A program made the position numbers and the translations under genes. A DNA stretch of 64,000 bases from Chromatiales bacterium (GTDB lineage: Bacteria; Pseudomonadota; Gammaproteobacteria; UBA6429): positions 124,001 through 188,000 of the forward strand of contig JALTJN010000515.1 in the NCBI GenBank assembly GCA_027076405.1. The letters run 5' to 3'. The notes beneath the pieces are model-generated. The model was not told the origin of the DNA and made no database searches. It saw nothing but the letters and a program-made list of their open reading frames with translations. Positions 63,854 through 64,000 of the stretch are shown one piece after another; the stretch's first letter is position 1; each line of letters starts with the position of its first letter.

Positions 63854-63934
63854 GATGATATTCATCCTGTGTATTTAATTTAAAGAATTCATTTTTGAAT
63901 TCAAACTGTAGTTTCATATTAGCCTGGTGGGTAA

Positions 63935-64000
63935 TTAATTTACCAGCCACTCATGTAAATCGTTAACATTATCTAAACAAGTTAAAGGGTTGCAATTAAG
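63935..64000 (-). CDS. Partial C-terminus, probably HAD-family hydrolase
   Basis: An open minus-strand frame at the window edge ends at 63935 and gives the last 21 residues (LNCNPLTCLDNVNDLHEWLVN). In Pseudomonas a HAD-superfamily hydrolase precedes sppA, and this tail resembles its typical ending. The rest is outside the window, so only synteny and this short match support the call. Confidence 0.45.
   Translation of the reverse strand, partial: LNCNPLTCLDNVNDLHEWLVN

Noticed and set aside
1..64000. CRISPR arrays, transposases, rRNA genes, integrases
   Set aside because: I read through both strands and saw none.

Overview
This window is a stretch of AT-rich gammaproteobacterial chromosome. 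Its gene order is classically gammaproteobacterial: uvrY(end)-uvrC-pgsA-tRNAs; pilG-H-I-J-chpA; and sppA-maf/yceD-rpmF-plsX-fabH-fabD-fabG-acpP-fabF-pabB-pabC-mltG-tmk-holB-pilZ-tatD. The host is probably motile and piliated, with type IV pilus chemosignalling, a FliA-type promoter, Crp/Vfr and c-di-GMP genes. It carries a complete fatty-acid degradation operon next to fatty-acid synthesis. I cannot name a genus from the sequence alone.

Layout. 1-3.4 kb: end of a GacA/UvrY regulator, uvrC, pgsA, then tRNA-Gly(GCC), tRNA-Cys(GCA) and tRNA-Leu(UAA). The tRNA-Leu gene is split inside its anticodon by a 227-nt group I intron. 3.4-5.35 kb: a small accessory island on the minus strand, with an HNH nuclease, a lipoprotein and an M15-peptidase-like protein (the last two are a candidate immunity/effector pair), then a 435-bp gap. 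5.35-9.8 kb: a D-Ala-D-Ala-ligase-like ATP-grasp enzyme, an asparaginase II family protein, a PAS histidine kinase and a small orphan protein. 10.2-13.6 kb: an outer-membrane barrel, a periplasmic phosphate-binding-like protein and two Sel1-repeat proteins. 13.6-16.5 kb: a minus-strand sulfotransferase, CHR-family transporter and APS kinase, which look like one sulfation unit.

16.8-26.4 kb: crp/vfr, then the minus-strand Pil-Chp chemosensory operon ending in a PhnD-like binding protein. A perfect TGTGA-N6-TCACA Crp site lies upstream of its first gene. 26.4-34.8 kb: a small conserved protein, an HtpX-like M48 protease with LemA, the helicase DbpA, a SulP transporter and a GGDEF-EAL protein. 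35.0-42.9 kb: a beta-oxidation operon (acyl-CoA dehydrogenase, thiolase, bifunctional hydratase/dehydrogenase, acyl-CoA ligase, thioesterase) with a palindrome just before its first gene.

42.9-55.6 kb: the minus-strand housekeeping cluster for fatty-acid synthesis, folate precursors and replication. It has a strong terminator after acpP and a ~147-bp imperfect palindrome between fabH and fabD. 55.8-59.8 kb: two-subunit pyruvate carboxylase and maf. 59.8-64 kb: a barrel-like protein, a split PAS/MCP chemoreceptor behind a consensus sigma-28 promoter, sppA, and the end of a probable HAD hydrolase.

The most unusual items are the intron-split tRNA-Leu with an HNH gene beside it, the candidate peptidoglycan-hydrolase/lipoprotein pair, the sulfation module, and the Crp-site link to the Pil-Chp operon.
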